A DNA stretch of 64,000 nt from Plicaturopsis crispa FD-325 SS-3 (GCA_000827205.1 KN832572.1:420224-484223), one strand, 5' to 3'; shown: positions 45,806 to 58,488, counted from the first letter of the stretch. Notes: generated from the letters alone by a model not told the origin. Translations and numbers: made by a program.

Positions 45806-48714
45806 GACTCAAGAGCTGTTTGCCGTATCGTCAAAAGGTCCGTCTTTTTCTATCCTATCTGTAGATCTCTAAGTAACCCGGGACCGTGTATCTAGCCTGA
45901 CCTGCGTGCACACGTTCTCCAGCTCGCGAGAGCCGGTTAGCCATTGGTTTTCCCGCTGCGTAAGTCCATCACCATATCGTCTGTCTTTCTTTACGGAATG
46001 CTGTTGACGAACATCACCAGCTCCACGACTGCTAGCCAATTTTAGCGCTCTTTCTAGAGCACCTCGCCATCGAGGGCGCCAAAGAGCACGAGTGGATCAG
46101 GAGTCCTCGAGTACGGGCGATCGGGCAGCGTGTTCAAGAAAGCTGGGGGCGTGGGCGAGCGTGAGCGTGAGGGCCTCGTCCGCTGCAAGGTGGACGTGTC
46201 TAACAATACCGACAGCATCATCGAGGACAACGAGGACGATGTCGGCGATGCGAGTTTCGGGACTGGGGTAGCCATCGAAACTGGATAGGCCTCGCCCACT
46301 TCCTGGATGCGTGTACCACGGCTCGAAGAAGTGTGTTGCAGACCGCACACCGCGGGGACAAGGTCACCGCCGCTCGCATCCCACATTTCTCGAATACACA
46401 GGGACTTGATTTATTTTCCTAGGACTCTGCGTCTGTTGGTTATACCTTGTTAATTTCATTTCTCACATAGCACGTTCCTCGTTTTCTGGTTGCCGTATAC
46501 CATAGCATGTAAGTCTGTACTATCATGTACACCAATGATTCGTAGGATGGCCACGGTGATTTGGGCGACGCAGACGCGTCCGAGCGTGTAAATGGCACGT
46601 GGGACCGCGATACGCGTTGTTGAACAATTCAACGTGGTCGCGTTGTTTGTTCCTCACCCGCTCGCCGTATAAATCCTCGCCGACCTCTGCCTCTCTCCTC
46701 CACGCACCCTAACCATATCCGCAGTTGGGAGTTGGTGGAGACGCCTCTAGCGGCCTATTCACGGGGTGCGTTCCCTTTCCTTGGACACAGCCGTCCTTCG
46801 CATGTCCTCCTTTCCTCCTTTTGTTCTATGCTAGTCCTTGGCCACCACAAGCCTCTCCTCACAGTGTGTATCCATTGTTTTAGAACTGATTCCTTCACTG
46901 ATAGCCACATATACAGCTTTGTGATGCAGGAAACTTGAAGGACGGGGTGTTGGTGACAACAGCGGCAAGCAAGCATGATTCAGTGAGTGCGTATAGTTTT
47001 TCTGCAACCTCTCCCCCCCACCTGCGCGCCTTTGATCGCCTAGCGACCTCTCGAGCAGATCGGGCGCGCACTCACATCTTCCTTGCTGTTTTCAATGCCA
47101 AGTTCTCTTGTAAGCTGACTGACTTTTTCACAGATATTCGATGTTCTGCCACCGACTCCGTTTTTCATAATGTGAGTTTACTTGCTCTAAGTCATGGGCC
47201 CTGCTGCCTGTATCCGCTACGCGAACTCGACGCAACGGGACTGCGGGTGGATGCAGCCAGCCAGCCCATAGGCTCTTGGATATATGATCATTGCTGACTG
47301 TGTTACATCCCAAGCACCACCGATGGCGTCAAAACAACCCGCACGGCGAGCGTAGACACGCTGCTGCTGTCACCAAAGCTAGAGACGATACATGGTTAAC
47401 TTGGTATGTTTTTTCTTTTCTTTTCTTTTCTTCCTTCTTCCTTTTTCTATCTCGGGGGCTACGGCATCAGTTCGACGTCCGACCCTGGACGGCGGAAGTT
47501 GACGAAGCCCTGCGCACTTTGACCTGCCGTATGCAGTCCTACACGCCGCAAGCCGGAGGTCCATGCTGAGTTGTGTCCGCACCAGAATCACGTTCTTTTG
47601 TGTTCTACGACAAGACTTTGTTGGAAGCAGGTTAGGGTGCATGGCAATCGGGATGGTGCGTCGCTCTTTTATATCACCAGTCCACCGCCCAGGTCTCATG
47701 GTTTTGTTGAATGACAACGGCCTCACCCACAGCCCACACACGCCACACGTCAACAGCAACATTGCGAACTACGGCGCGTAGATACCTGCTGCCTCGCAAG
47801 GTCAAGTCGGACGGAGAAACAGATACATCCTGACGCCTGCCGTCAGTCAAGCACCTGCCCCCGCGTCGCGCCCAATAACACCCCTTGCACAACCCCACGC
47901 ACGCGGTGGCCCCCATGCCTGCACGCTCACGTGTGCAGGCGCATGTACCAGCGCAGTGTACCGGCAAGTGGGCGGCTGAGACACAATCAGGAGGCAGCAT
48001 GCGGGAGGGGTCAGAAGGTCAAGACGACACTGCCGTCAGTGCCTGCGTCGTCCGTTGCGCTCTCTAGTGCATACTGACCATATCAAACGGACCTCTAGGC
48101 CTGCCCTTGCCCTACCCCCTCGACGTACACGCATGGTGGTCGACAACGACAACGGATGATGGTATGTGGTCCCCTGGTAGTATGGAATCTATGCTCTCGA
48201 ACTCACATGCCCTGCCACAGCCGTGTGCGCCCCCAATGCTAAGGCGATAGTTCGTTGGGCTTCAATGCTGCTCTTCAGCATATCCATTTATGCCTCTAGC
48301 AGTTTGTACCTAGTCATTCGGAAATGCTTAGTAGAACTGCAGTAAATCACGGCATATTTTTCGATTGAAACAGTACAACTTGAAGTTAGGTAGAAGGAAG
48401 CCGTGAACGTCGAAAGATCGCAGGAAATAAGTATGCTAACGCCGCCAGGGAGATATGGTAAAGAACGTCGTCTGAAACAGAGTGCCGAAATGAATGTATA
48501 GGCGTCGAGAACAAGTAGAGAACAAGTAACAGAATTGGGGCAGAGGGAATCAAAGTTACGGTAGTCAGAAAAAGGAATGGGGTTATGTAGTGAGCGAAGG
48601 GGTGGAACCGGAAGTGTACGGAGTGGCACAACGATTATTGTGAAGTTCGTGCAACACTTACGCCCGCAAGGCGCCGGCGCCTCCGAGTGGTGAGCAGTAT
48701 GAATGCTGACGTCC
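45806..48714. other. About 2.9 kb without a recognisable gene
   Basis: Only short open frames on both strands, none family-like. A stretch at 46050-46290 is open and rich in charged residues. A pyrimidine run of repeated CTTTT occurs near 47412-47445. No RNA gene or terminal repeats are recognised. This is one of the emptiest parts of the window. Confidence 0.4.
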
Positions 48715-50605
48715 TCAGAACTTCGTATCGAAGGTCCTGTTCTTCTGCCACGGGTCTGCGCAGAAATACAGGAAATCCGGATCGCACTCAGAGAATGGGG
48801 AGAAACTAGGTCCAGGAGGCGCAACTTGACTGGGGCTGGCTGCCATTGAAGCGGGGACAGGTCCTCCGGTAAGGATTTGCGTCGTGCTGTCTCCAGCTGC
48901 CGATGAATCAGTCGTAAGATCGATAACTGAGCCGTGAGCAGTGTCGGTTGGAACGCTGATAGGTCCTAGCGGAGCACTATTGATGGACGTAGTAGTGCTG
49001 TTTGGCGTGACTAGTGCTCCAAGTACGCTGTTGCCGCTGGCGATAGTGCTGGCTGCAGGCCCGCTAGCCAATGGAGGGCTGCCAACATTCAATAGGGCTA
49101 TCAAAGATTGAGGAGGCGTATAAAGTCAGTTTCTATCATGCGTGCAAAGGTCGTAATGCAGGCTCACTAGTAGCACCAAAATCAAATGAACCAAAGTCCT
49201 CCGGGCTGCTCAGTCTCGCACGCTTTGCTGAGGATGCTGCAGCCTTAGTAGTAGTCGTCGAACCTTGGAGGCCAAGCATTATCTCACGATCAACCTCATC
49301 GTCTGTCAAGTCGAATAGTGGACTGCGCGGCCGCTTGGTAGTTTTCTTCTGCTTCATCAGTTTTGCATTGTGCCGCAACCGGTCCCGGACAGATTCCCCT
49401 GTAATGAAAGCAATGTTGAGTGTCGGCATAGCAATAAGATACAGCCCAGTACGCACTTGGTCTCCCATGAGATCCCCTCTTGCTACGACGGTCTCCCTTT
49501 TGAGTTCTGTGTTTAGTGCTGGTAGACGGGGTGTCATTGGTACTCCCGCCTGACTCCTCTCCCGACGAGCCTGGGCTTTCTGAGGAATCCGAAAGCACAG
49601 GACGAGCGAGACATCTTCCGCCGGGGGTATCTTCTACCGTGAACTCACGGACGGTCCCTAAACACAATCATCCATGACATTAGCTTATATTGTCAAGCCA
49701 GTGGGGACAGCTCAACCGACCGAGATATAGAAAATATTCCGCAGAGCTACTGCGGTGCTTGTAAAAGTTGGCGCTGGAACCATCGACGACCTTCTTCACG
49801 ACTCTCAAGTGTCGGCCTTGCTTGAATAGGAGGACATAGGGGGGTTTGTCTGCCACCTCATTGAAGGTATCAAGAGTAGCGAAACCATCGGGAAGCTTTT
49901 CACGCAGAAAGCTATCCATGCGTTGGCGATCCCACGCTCGGCCAAATACAATTGGACCTGAGGTATTGGTTATCGCCAAACCGCCTGCTTCCAGTCGGTC
50001 GATGTCTCCCATGTCGGGAGCTCTGGTGCGTCGCAGGTCCCCGTTTTCCTTCATTGTTTTAGTCTTTAACGATAATTTGGCAGATATCTTGGCGTAAAAA
50101 CTTACATCGAGGCCTGCAGGAAAGAGAATAATTCCCGCTAATTTCACACCACCTTCTACCTTCTGCGCGCCATCGTCCTTCATGCCTTTGTTGTCCTTCA
50201 TGCCTTTCGACGGCTTTTTAGCCTAAAAGCACATATCAGGTATGAAAAACAACAACGCATGGCCACAAGCATCCTCACCTTTGACTTCAAATCTCCCTTT
50301 TTAGTGTCCTGATTGTCCGAGGAGGGGCGAAAGCCTTTGTTCGTCTCCCGACGAGCATGCTCATAGGCCTCAGGGCTGACCAGAGAGCGCAGCATATCAG
50401 TGACAGGAGCACTGCTACCACCTAGGCTAGGCGAGGAACCACAGTGAAGACTGCGGCCGTGGCAGCACTCCCGGCAGGTCACTGGCTGGCCTGTGGCAAG
50501 GTTGTCATGCTCAGTGTAGCATTGACATGCACACGTCTTTCCTGTACTCTCGTTAACGGCGGTACAGATACCAGTTCCAGCCGCAGTGTCTGCCGCCTCG
50601 GCCAT
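48715..50605 (-). CDS. Protein with Cys-rich amino end and serine-rich tail, unrecognised
   Basis: About 500 residues in five or six exons from the ATG at 50605 (MAEAADTAAGTGICTAVNES). The amino end has a probable metal-binding cluster: GICTA, KTCACQCYTE, VTCRECCHGRSLHC. After an intron come KPSKGMKDNKGMKDD repeats and VEGGVKLAGIILFPAGLD. A globular segment follows (GLAITNTSGPIVFGRAWDRQ, PPYVLLFKQGRHLRVVKKVV). The rest is disordered and acidic with a basic helix (RDRLRHNAKLMKQKKTTKRP) and ends in a block containing DPDFLYFCADPWQKNRTFDT. Every intron keeps the frame, so the gene looks intact. It sits in tandem just downstream of the integrase-core gene, and could be carried by the same mobile element. 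Its function is unknown. Confidence 0.65.
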
Positions 50606-50759
50606 GTCGACAAGAGATTTGGTGGAGTCAGGGTATTGGAATGAAGTGGGTCTTTTGCAAATTGCGCGCGCACAATGATCGACTCAAATATTTTTTACTC
50701 CGACATCCGTGCTAAAGGCGGTCAGACGAAACAGCGATCCTGTGAGGCTGTAGACCGGA

Positions 50760-52819
50760 CTATCCATTATCTTCAAGCATTTGCTGTAAACGCAGCATTA
50801 AATCGAGTGCCCTTCCCCATTTCTCCGCGCGTGGACGCCATATGTGGCCCGGTAGCGCAACTCGAAGCTCCTTCTTCCCCTTCTTCCCCGTCCGGAGTAT
50901 CTCGAACGGCATGTACTCGCCCCCCTCCCACTCATTCTCTAAAAGACCAAACCCTGTAGGTACTGTGCCGTTAGCGTGTACGGTATGAAAAGCTGTCCAG
51001 AATATGTCACGAAATTCGTCGGTGGGAAAAGGATTCGAGCTACGCGCCACGTCTACTGCTTCATGACGGATGTGATGCTCCTGGTCTGCTGCTACTCTCT
51101 CCGCCAAGTCGTCGTCATCAATCTCTGCAGCTTCCGAGGCATCGTCATGGTCATCGTCCAAATCCGACTCCTCCGGGTCATGGCCAGCACCTGTCTCCCC
51201 ATCTGCTCGTCGCCGAGCACGGCCGCTCACCCCATAATACTGACTGATGACATCGGGATGAACGTCCTCGCAGTCATCTTTATACAAGCCATGCTCAGTC
51301 TGGCCCAGGAGGCGAAGGTCCTTTATTTCAGGTCAGTGTTAGATCCTCTATGATCGGCTACTGCTCACGTTTGGACTTTGGTCGTGCGTGTCAGGCCCTG
51401 ATATTGGGTGCACATTCCATTCATCCTGAAAGGTACGGCAGTCATTGTTAATGTCCTGCAGGAATAGCTGATGCAAGAGCCATAGGTGATGCGGATCCTT
51501 GTAGTCGAGTCGATGAGCACGTTCCAAACGTGTGAAGAACGCACGCCACGGCCGTCCGAAGTGTCGACCTACTTCCACCCAAGTACGTTCAATTCTCGTA
51601 TTATGAGTAGATCTATACAGCATGTTAGAACTAGTCAGACACCTGCGAGCAACTTCAGCACTTACGACCCCCACATAAATGAAGCTCGGTTTGGGCCGCG
51701 GTGTAAGATCATGTACACAGATGAATCTACATTCTCCCCCCCTCGGTCACCTCTCATGCGCGATGGAAGGCCGTGCTGCTGCGTCGCCCGTACAAAGACC
51801 TCGAGGACAGTGGATGCCAGGTTATTATTGCTGGCATGTAGAGCGGTAATCTGCAAAATACAATGGTGAACCGTGAGCACTTGTAAAATATGAGAAAAGG
51901 GACAGCTAACTGTTCGACAATATCCATCCACGATGCCGTGAATAACTATGCCCCAACGGATTAACTTATGATGCCCGTCCAGGTGCCATAGGGCATTAGG
52001 TCTTGATATCGTGTACTTGCGACGGCGGATTGAGCTACGTTCACGAAGAACTCGACCGAGGCCGTCAACTCGCTCTACGGACTGTGCAAGCCTGATCTTG
52101 GGAATACGAACACCAAAGCGCCGCAAAAACCCAATTAAGTATCGGATTCCTGTCGCCGGGTTGTTTTGCTTGTAAGCACGGACAACAAGATCCAAGTCGT
52201 CGTCGGTGATCTGAGAGAAGTGTCGGGTTATACCATAGGCTTTTGCGTATTGTCGGACTGTATGTCGATGGGTCTTAAGCACGGACGCTAGTCTTGTCAC
52301 GGATATGTTGCGATGCAGAGACAGTGCCTCTTGAAGGTACGATTGGCTGATCACCTTCCGTGGACGGCCTGGACGGCCTGTGTGGATGACGGAAACCGGA
52401 TTGACGTGCAGAATGTTTGTGCGTTCACTGAGTAATTGAATGTCAAACTCGTAAGTGCTGAGACCTAGAGTAGCTAACATCTGGAACCATACACACTTTC
52501 CGTCAGCACCATCGGCTGCCATTCGCAGATGCAGTACCAAAGTTCCAAGGGCGCGAGCAGCGGTATGAATCCAGCCAAGTGGAAGGTGCTCATCATCCCG
52601 ACCTTTTTCCAGAGCTTCAATAAGTGGGAGGGCGTCTGAGGTGACCATATCGACATGGTACCGTAGGCGAGGGGGGTCAGCTTCTTGAGAAAGCACTTGG
52701 TGCGCTCTCGAGTAAATGTCAGAGAGACGTTGACGGGCTGCATGGACATTCGCACTCCAGGCTGCCTCATCATCGCGAGCAGGGGGCAGAAATGGAAAGC
52801 TAGGCGGGAGGTTTTCCAT
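50760..52819 (-). mobile_element. Integrase-core (rve-type) gene of mobile-element origin
   Basis: A gene of about 600 residues starts at 52819 (MENLPPSFPFLPPARDDEAA). An alpha-helical amino part is followed by a helix-turn-helix-like DNA-binding section (TRLASVLKTHRHTVRQYAKA). Next is a retroviral-integrase-like catalytic core (ALWHLDGHHKLIRWGIVIHG, MRGDRGGEN, NTRIERTWVEVGRHF) and an acidic C-terminal region. The DDE-type acidic positions of the core are visible. Exons can be read through with ordinary introns, so it looks largely whole. Multi-copy genes of this type are known in mushroom genomes; the exact element family is uncertain. I could not find terminal repeats, so element ends and age are unknown. 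It may also be a host-captured copy. Confidence 0.7.
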
Positions 52820-53020
52820 CGCGAAGAGCAACGTGTTCAAAGCCGTAAGCCGCACAGGAGATGGGGACACAAAAGGCGCACTCAGCGTCGACTACAGTGC
52901 GCAGGCGGCATTGCAGTTCCAACATTGTGGCTGAACTTTATCCATCTCAGCGGCGCGCTGTGCAACACAAACCGCCTCGTACTGCGAACGCTATCAAACT
53001 GTTGCACACAACAGACAAAT

Positions 53021-53997
53021 ATGGCCCACCGCTCCGTTCAATACTACTACGATGATGGCACGGATATCTTCTTGGTATGTACCTAGCAGACAATGTATTA
53101 GCATCTGACAGCTAACTTCAAATCACAAAGGTTGGAGGCGTACTGTACAAGCTGCATCGGACTGTGCTGCAAGCCACTGGGTCACCACTGTTCTGCGACA
53201 TGTTTATGATACCACAACCCAAGGACTCCAAGGACAAGGTGGAGGGGACCTCGGATGAGAAACCTATCGTGGTTCCGCAGGCGACGGCGGAGGAGTTTCA
53301 TAACTTGCTGGAGCTGTACTTATATCCAAAGTAAGTTTTGAGTATGATCACTCAAGAAAAAGACTTACGGTGATGCAGATGGACGCCACCACCCCATCCT
53401 GTGAGCCGATACATCGATGTGTTGAAGTTGTCGACCCAGTGGGGAATGTCGAATGTGCGCGAGGCAGCAATATGGAATATCTCGCAGTATAACAATCGTG
53501 AATTAGCTGCCACGACAAAACTAGAGCTCGCCCGCAGGTACAACATACCTCAGTGGGGTGGACCCGCTTTCCGCCAGCTCGTCAATAGGCCCTTGAAGTC
53601 CCTGTCGAACGATGACTTGGATTGCATTGGAGTTGCAGCATTTGTCGTTCTTGCGAAAGCCAACGAAGCCATCGCGGAGGAGCGGCGCCTCGTCGCTACG
53701 AAGACTCCACCCAATGTTTGCTGCGCGCAGTGCACTCATCATGTAGAGTGCTCGAGGGCATGGAAGGATGTATGGTGGAACAAAATCGCCCCGAGTATCC
53801 TACACCCGGACCCAGGATGGGCGATCGCTTTCCCGGGGGAGATCAAGCAGAAGGTGTCGGGTCTGCAGGTTCAAGGGATGGGTCAGGGATGCAGGGACGA
53901 GACGATTGCAGCTGTTCTCGATGGGTGCGGATTTGACGGAGTGGGGATTATAACGGATATGGCTGTTGCCCGTGTCGAAAAACTGTTGTTTAGTTAA
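53021..53997 (+). CDS. BTB/POZ-domain protein
   Basis: About 280 residues in three exons. Exon 1 MAHRSVQYYYDDGTDIFL joins VGGVLYKLHRTVLQATGSPL and FCDMFMIPQP, the front of a BTB fold, followed by the acidic insert typical of fungal members and ATAEEFHNLLELYLYPK. The rest (YIDVLKLSTQWGMSNVREAA, LAATTKLELARRYNIPQWGG) is the helical BTB-C/BACK-like extension. A possible small zinc site follows (NVCCAQCTHHVEC). BTB proteins are dimerisation or ubiquitin-ligase adaptor modules, and this subtype is greatly expanded in mushroom-forming fungi with unknown partners. It is divergent from the integrase-core gene, 201 bases between ATGs. Confidence 0.85.
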
Positions 53998-54383
53998 TCT
54001 TTTGCACGAAAGATATGCGCCACGTACCTAACCAAAGCCTGTATGAGTGATTCCTTCAAGATCATGCCAGCAGTGAGATGCAAGGTGCTTGCATTGTCGT
54101 CCATTATATGTCGGAAGATCTTATTTTGGGCGGCTTAGCGGTGGAAAGAAAGTAGATAATTCACCGTATCGTCTTACCTTGATAGCTTTTGACAGAATAT
54201 GGTGCACAGGTCATTAGTTGGAGGGGTCAGAGATGCAGTAGCAGAAGACATCGAGCTTGGAGACATTAAGGATCAACGTGAACAAAGGCGCAGGAATTTG
54301 CTTCCGTTTTTGCTTCCGATATCATTCATTAAAAGTTGGTCCATGTTGGTCCAACGATGCTCAGCGCTCATCACTTGCACAAC
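53998..54383. other. Intergenic between BTB gene and decayed SulP gene
   Basis: 386 bases between convergent genes. Nothing recognisable; if the transporter were intact its STAS coding part would be expected here, but I find no trace of it. Confidence 0.45.
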
Positions 54384-56240
54384 CTAGAGCGCGTTTAGTT
54401 CACAAGACAAAATGTAATTTAGGAACATGTTTGTTAGTGAGCATGAAGATCCGGACCAGTCAGTAGGCATACGCCTGCACGGCGATGGATGACGCTCCGT
54501 TCCGTACAGCTCCAGTCGCCTCAGCCGCTCTTTGAGTTGCGCGGTATTTGCTATATGTCGCCCGTCAGTCGCACCCTTCGTAGTTTAAAGCGGAAGGAGA
54601 AATGTATACCGAAATCGAGGTTCTCGCGTATGCGCACGATGAGCGCGCCCGGAACGTCCTCCTGCGCTTCTGGGTTCTCATTGATGGGCTTCCACCGCTC
54701 CGTGCCCGGTATACGGCCCTAGCCATCGCACTATCGTATGCAAACGATGACCACCTTAGGAGATTGCGGAAGGGTTGACTCACCAGTATCGTCATGCGCG
54801 TCCGCGAGGAGCGGCGGACGACGAGCAGGAGCGAGAAGATGAGGCTCACAATGATTCCGATCTCTAGGTCCAAAACGACGGAGAGGACGAATGTGAGCGT
54901 CATCAAGGAGAGGTCGGTCCACGCATGCATCCTACGCAGCTAGTCATCAGGGGGTGTACGGGGAAAGTGCACGTATGCCACACGTACTTGCAGTAGAAAA
55001 TGACATCGTGCGGCACTTCCGCGAGAAGGGAGAACACGACCAAGCAGATACTGTGGACAACAGACCTCAGCAAATGGGCAATCTAGGCGAGTAAACGAGA
55101 CGTACATCGACGCAAGCACGGCTTTCGGCAGGAAATACATCCACGGTAGAAGGAAGAACGTTGCCAGCAGCACGAACGCCGCGCAGACCAGGGAAGCCAT
55201 CTGAGTGCGCCCGCCAACATCGCCGTTGATTCTTGACCTCGTTATGGAGCCATACGCAGGTAGAGTGCCGGGGACGAAAGACGCCACAAGGTTTCCTGCA
55301 CCGAGCGCGACGAGCTCTCTGTTCGGGCTGATAGAGCATCCGTAGCGCGCAGCGTTCTGTTTCGCTGCTACGATACTGTCTAGGAAGCCGATGATGGCAA
55401 TCAGTCTGTCCATCTGCGGTTAGCATAGCATCGGTAATATAGGATAGGTCACTTGCATGGCAGTGGGGGTGGTCTTCCGCACGTAACGAAGGTTGAAATG
55501 ACGGAGGGGGAATCGTACGATGGACGACCCCAGGACAATCGGCACCGAGCCCAAAATCTCGACGCCATCGTTATCCCACCTAAACTGTTTAGACAGAACT
55601 GCAAGAACTTCAGCGATACAGACGTCAGACGGAAGGGCCTATCTACGTACCCGTGGAAACAACAACGACGAGGAGAACTTCCGGCAATCTGTAGATGAAC
55701 CAGTACTTCCTGAAAAAGCCCTTGAACGTCCTGACGAACACTAGCACGAAGAGTGCGCCAAAGCTGATAGTCGCGGTCGGAATATGCATGTTCGTGAGCA
55801 CATTTTCGACGAGGAAAACAAACTCCTCCATCGTGCCCTGCGGGTTCAGCTTGTGCGACAGCGCCGTGAGGCCGAACATTGGGATAAGTTGCTGGCTTTA
55901 CCATGACTGTAAACATGCCAATTCAAGGAGAAGAAGGCGGGCACATACATCATGATGACCACCGCGACGGCAGTGACGAAGCCACGGAGAAGTGCGCGAC
56001 TCAGTACGACGTCGATGAATCCCAGTCTGAAAAATCCGAGCAGGAACGAAATGAGGCCAGCCTGGAGTGTTATAACCGTCGCCACGGCTAATCCTACTTC
56101 GTCTGGGTTGATGGGATGTGAGTGCGGATCGCCATGGAGAACCTCGGAGACGGCTTGTCCGACTTGGGACGGCGGCATACGTGGTCGCGCGCATAGCTGT
56201 TGCTCGTCGGGGTTGCTTATTGAATGACCATCAAGCTGGG
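54384..56240 (-). pseudogene. SulP/SLC26-type sulfate permease, decayed (no STAS domain)
   Basis: The transmembrane core is clear: VATVITLQAGLISFLLGFFR, DVVLSRALLRGFVTAVAVVI, FFRKYWFIYRLPEVLLVVVV, IIGFLDSIVAAKQNAARYGC, GTLPAYGSITRSRINGDVGG and TDLSLMTLTFVLSVVLDLEI. The segment before the core is garbled: where the family has a GTSRQLNVAPEAALSLL-like motif this gene reads GATQLDGHSISNPDEQQ, and no start is convincing. After RIRENLDF and NTAQLKERLRRLELYG the frame runs into unrelated residues and a stop at 54384. The cytoplasmic STAS domain, needed for trafficking and regulation in the family, is therefore missing. Core splice sites are still good, so the decay seems recent. An assembly or exon-reading error cannot be excluded. 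Confidence 0.7.
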
Positions 56241-57569
56241 TAGCACCTCTTGAATATCGTCTAAAAACACTGCTGTCAGACATAGATACGCAAACCCAAA
56301 GACGTCGGGTGCTACGTGCCGGGGACACATCCATCAGGCGGGAAGTATGTGTCCGGCCCTGCGAGCCTCTCGATCAACGGCTACAGTCTTGCGTCACCGT
56401 GTGCTCATACGGGAAGGAGACGCGCAGCCCTGCGCACCACAGAAAGTTGGCATTGAGGTATAGCGCGATAGAAATGTTGATATCGTACCTGTGAGTAGAT
56501 ACTCAATCCGCGACGTCTCTTTTCTCAATCCTAGCCTCACGCGTCCTCGTCTACCTCGACCCTGTATCTGCTCATGATGCTAGCTACTGCTGCAAGGAGT
56601 GATCTCTGAGCCGCAGGGACGTAGGCTGCAGGTTGCACTAAGCAGCCATTGAGTCAGGTTGAGTCACGGTATTCATGTGCCTGTTCCACTCACGTACAAC
56701 ACTACTGTTCAATTTCTGGCCTCTGAAAACCCTGTCCGGGTGAGGGCTTTATCAGGCCTAGTAGTGTTTAGGCCGACATGCACGCAGATGCTCCGTGTAT
56801 GTACCAGACACGGGCCAACGAAGAATTAACCAGGGGCAGCCTGACTGGGAGTCAATGGCCAGAATTAGTGGCCCAGCAAACCGGTGTCGAAGCGAAGCTA
56901 CTCACATGTATGCAGTGGCCAATATCAGGTTGACATTGCTAACAAAGTTCCAAGACGCAAGTCCTGGAGCTGCGACATCGGGTGAGCATTCGAGGCATGC
57001 GCACGGACCAGGAGGTCTTGGTTTCATTTTTGCCGCTGACTAAGCTGACGGCAAAAACGAGACGTACTGCAGGCTAGCTCACTCCTGATTGGCCAGCTGC
57101 CCTGGCCATCTAGGTCGCGGATGGCCAAAGTGACAATGTGTATCACATCCCAAAATATACACGCAGAATAATATTTGTACGGTTTGAACAGCATAATAGC
57201 GACATTGAAGTGAGCAGATAAAGAGTCAAGACGATACCCCAATAATCGGGGTCGTGCGACAGAGCGCACTGCGGAGAGGAATGCCTGGGATGTCGGGGAA
57301 CTGATGTCTGACTCCTCTTGAAAGCAGAGGTTTGCGCCGTTAAAGAGTCCTGCCTGGGGTGAGTCCTCAGAGCCGGGGTATATCCTCTCCGAGAGCGACT
57401 GCTCATAGCGACACGAACTGGGGATATCTGTAGTACATATATAACATGTAATACGCTGTCTGGTTGTCTCTAATAGTAGGGACCACACCCCAGCTTCCTT
57501 CCAACTTGCAAGCAACAACAGGATACGAGATGCACATGTACATTCTGAAGGGGAAATGGCGAACAAAAG
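56241..57569. other. Gene-free stretch with a dispersed repeat copy
   Basis: 1.3 kb with no supported coding segment, lying between the decayed transporter and the family B array. The repeat copy at 57140-57195 is listed separately. The part next to 57570 is the 3' flank of B2. Confidence 0.45.
57140..57195 (-). repeat. Dispersed repeat, copy 2 (inverted relative to copy 1)
   Basis: On the minus strand it reads TATGCTGTTCAAACCGTACA followed by the same ATATTATTCTGCGTGTATATTT core as at 45250-45310. It lies on the edge of the family B array, as copy 1 lies on the edge of A4. Confidence 0.7.
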
Positions 57570-58171
57570 CTACAGGTAGTACTGGTAGTGCAATTTGGGA
57601 TCCCCGAGACCGTCAAGGAACCAGTACGGCTGACCCAGAACCCTGATCATCTTTTCCAGCTGCTTAGGCGACGGTCGTGTGTAGAAGCGACGCTTCGAGT
57701 AGTTCGATCCCAGCGCCCACGCCCGACAGCTGCTGTAGTTAACTCCCTCCACAGGTTCCGAGACATCTTCGGGGACAGCGCGCACGGGGATGAGGTTGCG
57801 GTACCCGCAGTAGTCGTACATCACGAGGTACGGCTCCCAGGTCGAGCCAAAGCGGTCGGGTTTTGGGCCTTTGATAGTGGTGACCCAAGCCTCTACGTGG
57901 GCCTGCTCGATCCGCCAGCCGTAGAACCAGTAGCGCCTGAGCTCGGGTTCTCGGGGGATGGGTGGGTAGTTCACCCAGTTGCCAGTGTGATCGACAAGGT
58001 CTCTCTGGGGCACAGGAGCTGCAGCCGGCCGTATAGTATCCGCAGATGACGTGCTCGTAGGAGTTGGCGTCGAGATCTATCATTGAGAACGGTTTAGAAG
58101 AGCAAGCGGACGAGCAATATACGACCTACGTTCAAGTGTTCGAACTCTCGTGGAAAAGTGGCTTCAGACAT
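57570..58171 (-). CDS. Family B protein B2 (unrecognised, multicopy)
   Basis: Two exons give about 185 residues. Exon 1, from the ATG at 58171, is MSEATFPREFEHLN. A short intron leads to ISTPTPTSTSSADTIRPAAA, a low-complexity linker. The family core then follows: WVNYPPIPREPELRRYWFYG, EPYLVMYDYCGYRNLIPVRA, DVSEPVEGVNYSSCRAWALG, SNYSKRRFYTRPSPKQLEKM and WFLDGLGDPKLHYQYYL. The core is rich in aromatic residues, with invariant YGW, GY, PVxGV, SxYS and GEPYWFLDGLG-like motifs, which suggests a compact domain. No signal peptide or membrane span is visible. The function is unknown. This is the cleanest member for defining the family. Confidence 0.75.
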
Positions 58172-58488
58172 TCTTCGTGGCTTTAGTCGTCCCGCAGAAT
58201 CCTTCGAGGACAGAGATCGCACCGAGTGGAAATCGAGGTGATGTTGCTGGCCGTGGTGGTGGCAGAAGGAAAGCCGTGTCCGTGTGACTTGTCACCGTGA
58301 CGGGTCGCGTCGGACGCGACACGCGTTCAACGTCGTTCGGTACGTTCAGCCGTGTAAGTTAGGCAGAACAGTCGCGCGCCTGCAGAACGCGCGGAAGAAG
58401 CAGCTTGTGCACCAGCAAGAGACGTCTTGTACAAATATATTCCAGTGGCGGTCAACAAAGGTCACAACGCGCATACCCGTCCAAAGAG
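58172..58488. other. Flanks between B2 and B3
   Basis: Upstream region of B2 and 3' flank of B3. It contains GGTGGTGGCAGAAGGAAAGC (about 58251-58270) followed by several ACGCGAC/GTCGCGT units, a pattern repeated upstream of other B genes. Confidence 0.6.

Noticed and set aside
47405-47450. Pyrimidine CTTTT run as a possible microsatellite or promoter element
   Set aside because: Short, irregular and not next to any supported gene.
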